From: Geosiphon pyriformis
Taxonomy: Eukaryota; Glomeromycota; Glomeromycetes; Archaeosporales; Geosiphonaceae
Assembly: GCA_016748015.1 (NCBI GenBank)
Contig: JAAOMT010000295.1
Span: 626,604 to 690,603 of the forward strand
DNA: 64,000 bases
Direction: 5' to 3'
Made by a program: the position numbers and the translations under genes. Under the pieces are notes generated by a model that saw nothing but the letters and a program-made list of their open reading frames with translations, was not told the origin of the DNA and did no database searches. Numbering within the stretch: the stretch's first letter is position 1; each line of letters begins with the position of its first letter. This document shows positions 12,673-23,700 of this stretch, in pieces.

Positions 12673-13834
12673 TTTTGGTGTTTTTTATAAGATTATAAAA
12701 TCTATAAAGACAAACATCCAAAAAATTTAAAAAAGTAGTAACTATTAAAACAGTTAAAAAAAATTTGTCTTTTATAAAAATATTAAATCAATACTTTTAA
12801 AAAGATTTAGAAATTCCAAAAAAAACTTTTACAGTCAAAAGTAATTTTTTTTATTATATATATATTAAGATTGACTATTATCTAAGCAAAACAACAAATA
12901 TTAGGAAACTTAAAAAACAGATTTACCAAAACTTGTTATTATATTTAATTTTAATTACCAAAAAAGCAATCATAGAAACTCTTTTTTTTATTGACAAAAA
13001 ATTGAGATATATACATAAAATTGTTATCTACAGCCTAAAAAAATTCACAATACAAAAGCTTTTTTTGAAAAATTCAAGTTAAATATAAACAGTAATATTT
13101 AGCAGCAATTTATACAAGAAAAATTCCAATTTACAGCAAAAAAAAAGTCAAAATTCTTTTTATTAACAACACTATCTTACTATCAGACTTTAGAAAACAG
13201 AATTTTATTAAATTAGCTAAACAAATTGCAGCCAAAAACTTTAAAAACTCTTGAAAATATTTATTTCTAAAATTTTAACAAAAATTTTTGAACTAAATTA
13301 TTAAAGAAATACAGAATATTATTCAAAAATTTTATTCTAGCAATAAACACCATTTTTTGAAATATTTTTATTTGAGAATAACAAATATTATGACCACTAA
13401 CTAAATTAACAATTATTTTTTTAGAAAAAACATTATTATTATAACTTATTGCAAAAACTAACAAAAAGAAACAACTAGCTTTAAATTTAATTAAACAATT
13501 ATATATATATCTGTTAATTTTTTTTTTATTAACAAATAAACAACTTTTTATTATTTTGGTTATAACTTACAAAAACATTACTAAATTGAAAAAAATTTTT
13601 GATAAAAAAAAATGTATATACATAGATTACAAAAGCTGAAAAAGCAATTAGAACCAATAATTAAAATAATATCAAAACTATTTAGGCATTATTTTTTTTA
13701 AAAAAAACTGCTAACTCTTAATATTAAAGCTTTAATAAAAAGCCAACTAATTTTGTTATTTTTAAACTTGTTTTTTTATAGTATTTTTGCAATTTCAATA
13801 TTCTAATTTAACTACAAAATCAATTTAATATTAT
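12673..13834 (+). pseudogene. B#2 leader and gag, fragment 1
   Basis: It follows B#1 from the primer-binding site (20213) to the middle of gag (about 21365) with numerous stops and indels. The right end reads like the B#1 gag stretch LQNQFSIIK just before A#2 interrupts it. The TTAT target duplication lies at 13831-13834 and 33703-33706, and gag resumes at 33703. A 65-codon minus-strand frame at 13267-13464 is an antisense shadow. Confidence 0.65.
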
Positions 13835-15511
13835 TATTATAATTGAAACTCATAGTTTTTATTAATTATTACATATATTAGCCACTGATATTATATAATT
13901 AACCACTTTATTTTTAGATAGTGATTATTGATCTGATCAATAATTTAATCATTAACTTGATTATTGACTTAATTATTGATCTGATTATTGACTTAATTAT
14001 TAATTTGATTATTGACTATTTTTAATAGCTATATAAATCATAAGTCTTTTAATTATAAAAAGTATTAACAATTGATTAAAAATAAATAAAATAATAACTA
14101 TTATCTTAATTTTTCTCTTATTTCTTATTTTTTTTTTTATCTTTAAGTATTCAAACATTTTGGGATAAAAAATTACTTGTTGGTATTTACTTATTCTTTT
14201 TCTAATTTATATAATTGTAGTATTTAAAGATTATTAAATAAAACATAACTAAAGAATACATCTGATACTTGATATTAAATTTTAAGAACACTAATATAAG
14301 ACATATAATTATATCAGTGTATTATTATTTGTTAACAGTATAATATTACAAATGATTATTTGGAGTGTGAAAACAAATAACAAACTCATAACTTAGTGCT
14401 TAATAGCTTAATAATATTGGTAATTTCTGAAAGTTTTGGTTGAGTACTTTATATAATAAACAAAAATTCAATTGTTGTTTTAGTACTTTCTTGAAAGCTT
14501 ATTTCATAAATTTTTTTCTTAGCTTGATAGTCAGTTTTTCCTGGTAAGTTATTCTTAATTTCTGAGTTTCCAATCTTGTTTTATGGGTCTTTTATCAGTT
14601 TTTCTTAATGTTAATAATTTAGTATTTAATTTTTTTAATCAATTAATAAACAACAAAGAAACAAAACAAAAAGAAAATAAAAAAAATAAAAAAACAAATA
14701 AAAAAAAATAAAAAATTAGTATCTTGTCAATAGCCATAATTAAAAGCTATTATTTTAGTATAGTTAAATATTAGATTTTATTAATATTTTATGTTAATAG
14801 AATAGAAGTGATTAATATTCCTTAATCAAATAACAATAATATAAATTCAAGTAATAATTAATATTTTATTAATATGTAATTAGATTCCACTTTAAATTGT
14901 AGAAAACTACTTTTTGAAAAAAAAGTATTGGTTTTATTTAATTAATTATTGGTTTCAATTCTGAACTGAATTCTAATACTTTTATTATATATATATAATT
15001 TTTATTATATGAGATCTCATATTTTTTTAAACAATATGCCCTATTTTTTCTAATAATGTTTTTATTGCTAAGCAATATGCTATGATTTTCTGACAATATG
15101 TGTATTGTTAAACAGTGTGCCATAATTTACTAACAATATGTATATTGTTAAGCAGTATGTTCTAATTTGTTGACAATATACATATTGCTAAGCAATATGT
15201 TCTAATTTCTAACATTGTGTTTACTTGCTAAGTACTATTTTTTTATTGGTCTATTTTTTTTATCTGTTTTTCTTACTTTTTTTCTTTGAACTTTTTCTAT
15301 AAGTAACAATAGACTATTTCTCTATCTTTAAATTTTCCAGTTATTTTTTGAAAAGAATAGCAACTGAAATATTTTATAAAACTGATCTTGTATATTAAAT
15401 TTATATTCATTTAATTTGCTCTTTGAAGTTGAATTCTCTTTGATTAATTCTATCATTCTACAATTCTGTTTTCTTTTGCTATTTATTAGCTTATTACTTC
15501 AACCTGTAACA
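13835..15511 (+). repeat. 5' LTR of A#2, split by a solo C LTR
   Basis: Parts 13835-14343 and 15309-15511 join to a 0.7-kb A LTR (TATTATAATTG...CTGTAACA). The 12-bp array occupies 13924-14019 (8 units), with a TATATAA box just downstream. The primer-binding region (AGTGCTCTCTGTAAAG) follows at about 15520. Confidence 0.75.
14344..15308 (-). repeat. Solo LTR of family C (subtype C2) in the A#2 5' LTR
   Basis: In this orientation it begins TATTACAAATG and ends AAGTAACA, the reverse complement of a C LTR. It is flanked by ATAA (14340-14343) and ATAG (15309-15312), a 4-bp duplication with one G-to-A change. About 15020-15230 holds imperfect 40-bp repeats with CAATATGTATATTG-type palindromic cores. 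No internal sequence adjoins it, so it is a solo LTR. Confidence 0.75.
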
Positions 15512-18038
15512 TAAAAGTAGTGCTCTCTGTAAAGTTGTTAAAATTTACTTATTTTTTTATTGTATAAGTGATTATTTATACTTGTTATAATAATCAGAAA
15601 AACACTTTGCAATACACAACAAAAATAACCTAAATTTTATTATACTTAATTTTCTATTCTCTTGCTTAATCTGTTTCTCTAAAATCTATACAGTTTATAC
15701 AACTTATTTTTTTAATCAAGTCTACTTTAAAAAAACTTCTAAAGAAAAAAACAACAATATTAATTAGCTTTTATACTCAATAACTTTTAAACAACAGTTT
15801 TTTAATTTCGAACATCTAAATCATTAAATTCATATTTGGCTTACTATTTATTAATTAACTAAAATCTTTTTTGAAACAGAAAAAAAAAACTATTAAACCA
15901 CTCTTGTTTTTGATTTTTTTTCAAGTAAATCAGAACATTCTACATAAACAGTATTATTTGAGTAGAAAAACCAATCCAAGTTATAAAGAAATGTAATCAA
16001 AATGTAATAACATAAAATAATACAGAATAATACAAAAAAACACAGAATAACATGTAATAATTTAGGATAATACAATACAAAAATGCAAGAACATAATATA
16101 GTACAAAAAAACTAGTCAAACTTAAAATAATTAGTAATAATGTAGAGAAACAAAGCAATAACAGAAATAGTAAGCAATAATTAATAATAACAAAATAATT
16201 AAAAGCAGTTTTATAGAACTAAAAAATATAAAAAAAAAAAAGTAGTTATAGAAGATAAAAAGACAGACAAATAGACAAGAATTAACTTCCTTCTACCTAT
16301 ACCTGTTATATATCCTTTGTTACATTATATATCTTATATTACTAAAATAAAAGAAATATTAAAAACCCAAAATTCATGTTTATATAATTTTTATATTTAT
16401 GTATTTTAGCTGAATTAATCTTATTTTTACCTTTGTTCTTGGTCAAATGCTCCTAACATAAAACTATCTTGAATCATTATGACTTAGACCAATTGCTTTT
16501 GATTATGACAATTGATAATATTAATTTCTCTTCTTTTATTTTATTTTATTTTATTTTTATTTTTATTTTATTTTTATTTTTTCTTGTAGAGCAGCAACAT
16601 AAAAAAATCAACTGTCTGAAAATATACTTTATGATAGCTTGATAAAAAAAAAAGCTTCCCCTAAGATTGAATATTAACATTATCTTGTTAGCTTACTAGA
16701 AAGACAAAAAAACACTGCTAAACTCTAATAATTATGTTCAATTAGTTTAGAGAAGATAGCTTATATACACAAAATTATAATATTGTGAAACTATTTCTTT
16801 GTGTCTTATAACCAAAGAACTTCATAAATAAATTCACATTAATTAAAAAAACCTTCAAAGACTGATAACACTGATACTACTAAACAAGCCTATTAACAGA
16901 AAATCTTTAAAAACTCTCTAAAAACCCAAATTTTGAGCACCAAATATTACCACTATATACTTTCAAGTTTATTTATAACAACAGCTATTTCTGAACCAAT
17001 AACTACTAATCTTATATAAGCAAACATTTTGGCTGTCTTCCAAGATATACAAACTGTTTTAGGACAAAAAAACAATACTTCATTATTATTATTTAGAGAA
17101 GATATATAAGATCCAATTGAATAGTTAAATAATTTTAAGAAAACTGCCACAGCCAACCAATACAATAATAAGTACAAGTTCCAAATTGTTAATAGCTACC
17201 TCTAAAGCTTTTTTGTTACATGGTTTTTACAAGAAACTAATGTTAATGTTCATCAAAAAATCATAAGATAAACATCAGTCAATACTAGAAAAAACAATAC
17301 TTCTTTTATTACTCAATTAAAAACAAATTCAAAACTCTTATCTTGATCTCTAAATGGCATATAGAATTAAAAAAAAACCCCAAAGACTTAGTAAATTGTA
17401 ACCAAATATGCTAAAACAATTAGAAAACTAATCAAATGAATAGACTCTAAAAGAAATTGAACAAAAGAACAAAAGATTTATTTTTTTATAAAAAGATTGA
17501 AAACTGATATTTCATATACTTTTTGGCTCTTTTTGGCTTTAAAAATAATTTCACTATGAATATGGCTATTGAACTTGTTCAAAATACTAAAGATAACTAA
17601 AAAATGTATTTGGAATTTACACTTCTAGTTTTTGCTTCTGCTTTTCAAATAACTGCTATCTTTTTTGCTGCCCAAACTTCAAATTCCAATAAACAACTAA
17701 TAAATAGGCTTATAGCTAATTTTGTTTGGCTATTAGAGTCTTTAATACAAACAGTTAAAGAAAATCAACAAACTCAAAGACTTAGATTTAAATCTTATTT
17801 TAATTAGCTTCAGTAGTCTGTTTATTAAAGACAACAAAATTGTGGTCTATTTGTGTACTATTGTTGTAAATTAACTCAGAAATTACAACAATTTTATATT
17901 GCTTTTTCCAGCTTTTAAAAACAATAATACTCAGAACAACAGATTTAACAATAATAATATTCTTAATTAAAGACTTAATTATGCCAACATCAATTTTTTT
18001 GAAGAGGATTTTTTGGTAGAAGCTATTGTTTATTAGCC
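15512..18038 (+). pseudogene. A#2 gag, broken and split by a solo B LTR
   Basis: It aligns with the A#1 gag (44408-45946). The original start codon is now ATA at 15564. The first part runs to 15949 and the second from 16981. The longest clean piece is 17604-17807 (LEFTLLVFASAFQITAIF...). The zinc knuckle region near 17860-17900 is mutated. The frame ends at a TAG at 18034-18036, the same place as in A#1 and A#3. Confidence 0.65.
15950..16980 (+). repeat. Solo LTR of family B in A#2 gag
   Basis: It starts TATTATTTGAGTAG and ends TTTATAACA, and carries the 10-bp array near 16007-16080. It is flanked by ACAG on both sides (15946-15949 and 16981-16984). Gag coding sequence resumes exactly after it, as judged against A#1 at 44865. 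Confidence 0.8.
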
Positions 18039-19121
18039 TTTAAACTAGTAAGTACACTTTTAAAAGATAAGAGTACAAGCCAACCAGAAAAAAACTCTTT
18101 TTATGCTTTTAACTTAATTGATAATAATTATAATATAAACAAATTGACAATTAACCCCTCTGATTTAATAAAAAAAAAGAAAGCCAAGATTGATTTTGTC
18201 TTGAATCTTAATAAAGCTTCCATATCAACTACTAATAACAATAAGTTACCAAAAGCTTAAGTTTTTAAGAATTCTCTAAAGTTGAAATCTTCAGAGATAG
18301 TACAAAAATCTGATTTCTATTCTGTTGTTAAAAGTCTTATAGAAACTTTAACACATATAACTTTTGGCCAATTAATAACTTATCAATAGTTTAAAAAAAA
18401 ATTTTACAAATCCTTGATCCCAAAAAAAAAACACTAAAAACTAATAAACACTTTTGTCAAGCTAGATTTGCTAACAATAGCAATATTACTCCTTTAATTT
18501 GCAAGGTTCAAGTGGCTGGTTACTTTATTAACTTGATTCTAAACAGTAAATTATCTGTAAATATTATTGTTAAACATTTTTTAGAAGTCATTAGTAAAAA
18601 ATTTGATAAACTTTCAACTAAACCAATAACTAATATGTACAATAATAAAAAAAAAACTTGGTATAGCCAAAGCTGTTTCTGTTTACATTAATAATATTAG
18701 CATTGAAACTAATATGGAGGTTTTTGATGTTAAAAAATACACTATTATCATTAACAATAAATGGCTTAAGAAAGCAAAAGTTTTATTTAATTATAAATTC
18801 TGTAAGCTAATTATTAGATGTAATAAGAAGTCTATTATAGTTAAGTATTATTATTGAACAATTTCTCTAATACTCAAACAAAGTACAAAAAAACAATCAA
18901 ATAAATCAAATAATAAAAAAACAAAGAAAAAAAGAATAAAAAAGAACAAGAAAAACTGTTAAACTTGTTTATACTATTTTTACCAGCAATGACAAGCTAC
19001 TAGAAAATATTAAAGCTAACAAAAAAGAAATTATTGTAAATAACAAGCTAATTTGTTGATCTTATTATAATATGCTCAAAAAAACTTTTAACAGAAAGTC
19101 TGACAAAAAAGCCAAATACAG
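18039..19121 (+). pseudogene. A#2 protease region, 5' half of pol
   Basis: It is collinear with the A#1 protease (45955-47050) in the -1 frame relative to gag. The active-site triad DSG reads Asn-Ser-Lys near 18540 (LILNSK), so both the Asp and the Gly are lost. It ends at the ACAG target duplication of B#1 (19118-19121) and pol continues at 29365. Confidence 0.65.
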
Positions 19122-19179
19122 TATTACCCGAGTAGAAAAACTGATTCAAAGTTATGAAAAAACGTGACCAAAACGTGAC

Positions 19180-19379
19180 ATAACACAGAATAACACACAA
19201 TAACATTGGATAATGTGTTATAATGTTGGATAACGTGTTATAATGCAGGATAACACAGAATAGTGTACAATAATATAGGATAATGTGTTATAACGCAGGA
19301 TAACACAGAATAACGTGTAATAATATCAGATAACATGTTATAATATAGGATAACTAGCAATAATGTAGAAAAACGAAGC
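19180..19379 (+). repeat. 10-bp-periodic array in the B#1 5' LTR, 20 units
   Basis: Twenty consecutive 10-bp units with consensus ATAACRYRGR fill exactly 200 bp without phase change. Examples are ATAACACAGA, ATAACATTGG and ATAATGTGTT. The array lies about 75 bp upstream of the TATA-like box. Confidence 0.88.
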
Positions 19380-19453
19380 AATAACAAAAACAACAAACCA
19401 ATAGCTAATAATAGTAAGACAATTGAAAACAATCCTGTAAAACCAAAAGAATG

Positions 19454-19461
19454 TATAAAAG
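19454..19461 (+). promoter_or_regulatory. TATA-like box of the B LTR
   Basis: TATAAAAG occurs at the same place in both B#1 LTRs (19454-19461 and 28603-28610), and TATAAAAAG in B#2. It is the probable core promoter for the genomic RNA. Confidence 0.55.
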
Positions 19462-19776
19462 CAAGTAGTTGTAGAAATGAGAAAAAGCAGAGAAGAAAAA
19501 AATAGATACGAACCTCTAGACCAGAAATTAAAATATCCATATCCCTTTATCCTTTATTATCTTCTCTATTTTATCTTCTGAAATAAACCAATTATTAAAA
19601 GAAATCAGAATCACAAATTCATGTTCTCGAACTTCATGGAATTTATGTGAATTAACCCTTGTCTTGTACCTCTGTTCTAGAACAGATGCTCTTAGCATAA
19701 CCATCTCGAACCTATTAATGATTTGGACCAATCACTCTTGATCACAGTGATTGACGATACTAATTTATCTTTTCTC

Positions 19777-19810
<34 letters not shown>

Positions 19811-20212
19811 TCTGTCTTAATTTTTTGTGGAGTGGCAATATAGTAAAATCAACTGTCTGAAAATAGACTTTGTGATAGCCTGGTAAAAGAGGGAAGCTTC
19901 CCCTAAGTTTTGGATATTAACATTATTTTGTTAGCTTACCAGAAGAGCGAAAAGACAACGCCAGACTTTAACAACTGCGCTCATTAGCTCAGAGAAGAAA
20001 GCTCACATTTACGAAAAATGTTGCAATCGATGAAAGACAAACTCTGTGCCTTATAACCAAAGAACTCAATGGGTAAAATTCACATCCAGGAATAGACCTT
20101 CAGAGACTGATAATCAAGACTAAGCCAACAGAATTATGTGGAAGACACATCATCAATAATTGAGAGCACTAAACGTTACCATTTCCCATACCCATCAAGT
20201 TTATCCATAACA

Positions 20213-20235
20213 TTTGGTGCTCCCTGTGAGGTTAT
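20213..20235 (+). other. Primer-binding site of B#1
   Basis: TGGTGCTCCCTGTGAGG starts at 20215, two bases after the LTR end. It begins with the TGG that pairs with a tRNA CCA end. I did not identify the tRNA. Families A and C have closely related sequences at the same place. Confidence 0.65.
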
Positions 20236-20277
20236 AAATCCACAGAAACAGAGCACCCCCAAAAATACATAAAAGTG

Positions 20278-22221
20278 ATGACTATTGGAACAATAGAAAA
20301 GGACCACTTCTTATATGGAAAAGCACTATTTCAATACTTTTGAAAAGACTTAGAAATACCAGCAAAAACTGCTTATGCAGAAAGTGATTTTTGTAACTAT
20401 ATCAACGCAAAAATCAACTGCTTGTTAGGCTGTGCAACTGATACAGGAAGACTTGGAGAACAAATCCATCAAAGCTTATTAGGGTACTCAACAGCCATGA
20501 CTACCTGAGCAATCACTAAAACTCTGTGCATAATTGATATAGACATTAAATATTATGTGACACAACGATTCCCTCAAGTACAACAACCAGTGGAATCTGA
20601 CTCTGAGGAATACGAAAACAAATCCAACAACCCTGTAACTGCCCAAGCCAAGTCCACAGTCAACAAGAAACCAAGGGTCCTCTTCTCAACAACTTCATCA
20701 TATTATCAGACATCCCAAAGTAGAATTGTATTCAACCCATCTCTGGAAACCCAGTCAGAAACACCACGAACTCTTGGAAATCCACACCTTTGGAATTAAC
20801 ACAGTTGGACCAAATCACTAGGAGAATATGGATTGCTGTTTGGAAATCTTACCCCAGCAGCCGGTCAAACAGAAGAAAACCTGTCAACTTGGGAACAGCC
20901 ACCAGCACAAAACTTAGCAGAATCAGCATCTCTCCTGATGGAAGAAACAACTATCTTACAACCTATTGGTTCAAGTGACAAAGGAAAGCAACCAGCATTA
21001 GCACCCAGAGAACACTCAAATACACGGACACCAATTCTTTTAAACATAACCAGTAACACCCCACCCATTAACCGGATCATAGTTTATCGAGATATTGCTA
21101 AATTGGAAAAATTCTCTGGTGAAGAAGATAACGCATATTTTTGGATTGTGGACACCGAGAAAGCAATTACCGCTAACAGTTGGAACAATGACCGCACAGT
21201 TCAGGCACTGCTGTTCTTTCTGACCAGAACTGCCGATTTGTGGTACCAGAGCCTGGCAGAGAAGCCTACCTCCTTTACCGAGTTTAAACTTGCATTTCTG
21301 CAATACTTCTGTGACCCCAATATGTTAATCCGATTGCAGAATCAATTCAGCATAATTAAACAAAAAGATCACAAAACAGTAACTACTTATCTCAGACGAT
21401 TCAATCAAATCCTGCGTCAAATATTAGCTATTAAAAGGGACTACTACACCGTGGTGCAAGTTTTTAATCAATTCATTAAAGGATTGCAGAGTAGTATTTT
21501 AAGATCTGTAAGACCCCATCATCCGACCAGTTTACAAGACACCATCACTCTCGCTTGCAATTTTGAGTCTGCAGAACAAGAAGCAAATCATACCCAAGCT
21601 GTTAATTTAGCCATTAATGGAACCTCTGACATCGATGCAAAGATAACCCAATTGAGTGAGAAACTAACTCAGAAAATTGAGGAATTTTTAGCCGGAACTA
21701 CAGGAACTTACCAACCACTCCAACGGAGAGAAAATAACAACAACAGCAGATACCCACAACAACAGAACTGTCAGCAACAGCAACAACCTTGGAGATCCAA
21801 TCCCCACAATTGCTACTACTGCCAGAAACCTGGACACATTGCCCATAACTGCAGAAGAAAGATCATAGACCAAAATCAAGGAAATCTATACTAACAACTT
21901 AGATATCAGCAAAACATAGTACCCCAATATTCCATACCTCAGAATCAATTGTCCCTATATGCACAACAAGTCCTGTACACTTAACCACTGCCCCAGAATT
22001 ATTATCAACCACCACCAATGACACAAGCAATCCCTCACTATCAAACTTCTCTTTACAGCCTGTTCAGACCTCGAGCTATAGACTATAATCAGGAATGGAG
22101 GAATCTCAACAACAATCAGGTGCAAACTAACAGTAGACTGTCTTGACCAATCCCTCATGGTTCTGTCCAATCTCGACCAACACCAACTGGATACCCGAAT
22201 CAAGCTTCCTATCTCAGTCTT
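20278..22221 (+). pseudogene. B#1 Gag (capsid and zinc knuckle), several stops
   Basis: Gag packages the RNA into a particle. A single frame from the ATG at 20278 runs through Gag into protease without a frameshift. Internal stops are TGA (near 20341 and 20505), TAA (20797), TAA (21892), TAA (near 21982) and TGA (near 22144), each one transition away from Trp, Arg or Gln. The capsid-like region (about 21085-21500) includes LWYQSL and FLQYFCDP. The CCHC knuckle CYYCQKPGHIAHNC at 21811-21852 is intact. A Gln/Asn-rich stretch precedes it. The longest uninterrupted piece is 20833-21894. Confidence 0.82.
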
Positions 22222-23061
22222 ATGGAAGACCAAGATTTTGATAAATCTACACCTGTGGAAGGGGGGGATATAGAACAAATCTCCCAACTTTCCAAGCAAA
22301 CAAAAAGCAATATCCTACCAACCACTATTACCGAAGACACCACCCTAGCCACCATATTTCCTTTTGACATCGATAATTTGAACACACATAGTCTTTTTAG
22401 TAGAGCAGCCATCAATCAGGATAAACCAATAATGGCCCTATACACCAATGCCAGAGTCGGAAGAATAGACATTAAATTAATCCTGAATAGCGGATCAGCC
22501 GGTAGCATAATCACGAAGCAGCTCATGGACCAACTAGGTCGCCGAGTAGACTGTGCTGCTACCACCCAGATCATTACAGCGGATGGGAACACAAAAACCC
22601 CGATAGGAGAAATTGACAACTTCCCCTTCAAAATTAATGGAATCCAAATCCCTACCAAAATACTCGTTATGGAAGCTACTCAATATCAAGCTCTAGTAGG
22701 AAACAACTGGTTGTCAAAAACCAACGCTACTCTTGACTGAAACACCCAAGAACCTCAACTCATGTTCAACAGACAGCATGCCTGAGTCCCAGCTATGTGC
22801 AAACACTTTAAAAACCAACGTACCAAAGAACCTCTTATTGAATTTGAAGACACATCAATGCCACCAACCATTGAGACCTATTAGGTTTCATGGGCAGATG
22901 ATTATCGAACTGAACTACCCCCACCACCAACCTGGGAAGAAAAAGAAAAAGACAGAGCCAAAAAAGAACCCCAATTGTCATCACTAGAATACATAACCTC
23001 AGACCAAAGAAACTTATTTTACCAACCCTCACGACTAATATGTGTTGATTGTGGAAAAAAA
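22222..23061 (+). pseudogene. B#1 aspartic protease, active-site Asp lost
   Basis: It is in the same frame as Gag. The fold is recognisable: the DSG active site (here LILNSGSAGS, Asn at 22486-22488) and a late ALVGNNWL motif near 22690. The Asp-to-Asn change is G-to-A and inactivates the enzyme. Stops are TGA at 22738, another TGA near 22783 and a TAG near 22882 (before VSWADDY). The frame then runs to CVDCGK at 23041-23058 and leaves through the A run at 23055-23063. Confidence 0.8.
23055..23061 (+). promoter_or_regulatory. Possible -1 frameshift heptamer A_AAA_AAA
   Basis: In the Gag-protease frame the codons are GGA AAA AAA AAT. Slipping back one base continues as AAA TTC ACT in the frame of the Cys-rich region, dUTPase and RT. 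The zero frame meets TAG a few codons later. A one-base loss in the A run would look identical. Confidence 0.4.
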
Positions 23062-23700
23062 AATTCACTATAGGCACATGTATCAAGGACAATAAAGAAT
23101 GGCCCACTGCCACCAAATACTATTGCAGGCCTTGTTTACTGGAAAGATTTGGACGACCAAAATGACAAGGCAAGTGGGACCACATGCTGTGTCTCGCATG
23201 TGGCGAAATCCTGTCAGATGAAGGACTCTGGAATGATATGCTTGGCAGAGGAGGAACATGCAACGAGACTTGTCAATACACCATATTAATCAACAATTGG
23301 GTATGAAAAAGAATCTCCATCAAGGACGCTTGGAAATGAGCACTCAACAGGCTAGACGGTTATCCACACAATGATCACAAAATCTGGAGAATGGCAAGTG
23401 CCAAGGCTGAAGACGCCATGCCTGAAGAAATACAAAAAATTAAGAACAACCCTTAAACGCCTGAATATACTGGACCCGACTACCCCAAGGATGATTTCTT
23501 CACAGATAACTCAGATGCATTTCAGAACTGATATCAGGAATTGGTCCCAACTCGCAAAAAACAGGAGCAAAGGTTGGCCAATTTGAATACCAAACTATGC
23601 GATTACTGTTTGATCTCCTGTTACTTCCAGTACTGCGATAAATGTGATCTCATGTTCAATTCGCCTCTAAAAATACTGTTTCCAATCACCAAACTACCTG
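23061..23700 (+). pseudogene. B#1 Cys-rich (zinc-ribbon-like) region between protease and dUTPase
   Basis: In the -1 frame, conserved Cys pairs appear in order: CVDC at the end of the previous frame, then a single Cys (GTC), YYCRPCL, LCLACGE and CNETC by about 23275. A second cluster, CDYC...C...CDKC, lies at 23598-23650. The spacing suggests zinc binding. I do not recognise a named family. The stretch has four TGA and one TAA, mostly where Trp or Gln would fit. The two clusters are separated by about 110 residues. Confidence 0.6.

Larger units (their letters stand above)
19122..20212 (+). repeat. 5' LTR of B#1
   Basis: It starts TATTACCCGAG (the 3' LTR has TGTTACCCAAG) and ends CATAACA. U3 carries the 10-bp repeat array at 19180-19379, and a TATAAAAG box at 19454-19461 suggests the promoter. 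A CT-rich stretch at about 19762-19812 and a U5-like region follow. Confidence 0.88.

Noticed and set aside
13267-13464. Minus-strand fragment resembling a LINE
   Set aside because: The plus strand aligns with the leader and gag of B#1 on both sides, so this is a shadow frame.
19180-19379. CRISPR-like array
   Set aside because: The units are 10 bp with no spacers, occur inside LTRs, and recur at the same place in each LTR copy.
19238-19540. Hydrophobic minus-strand ORF with repeats, membrane-protein-like (also 28387-28689)
   Set aside because: It is the translation of the 10-bp LTR array and its flank, present in both LTRs. The hydrophobic residues reflect the repeat composition.
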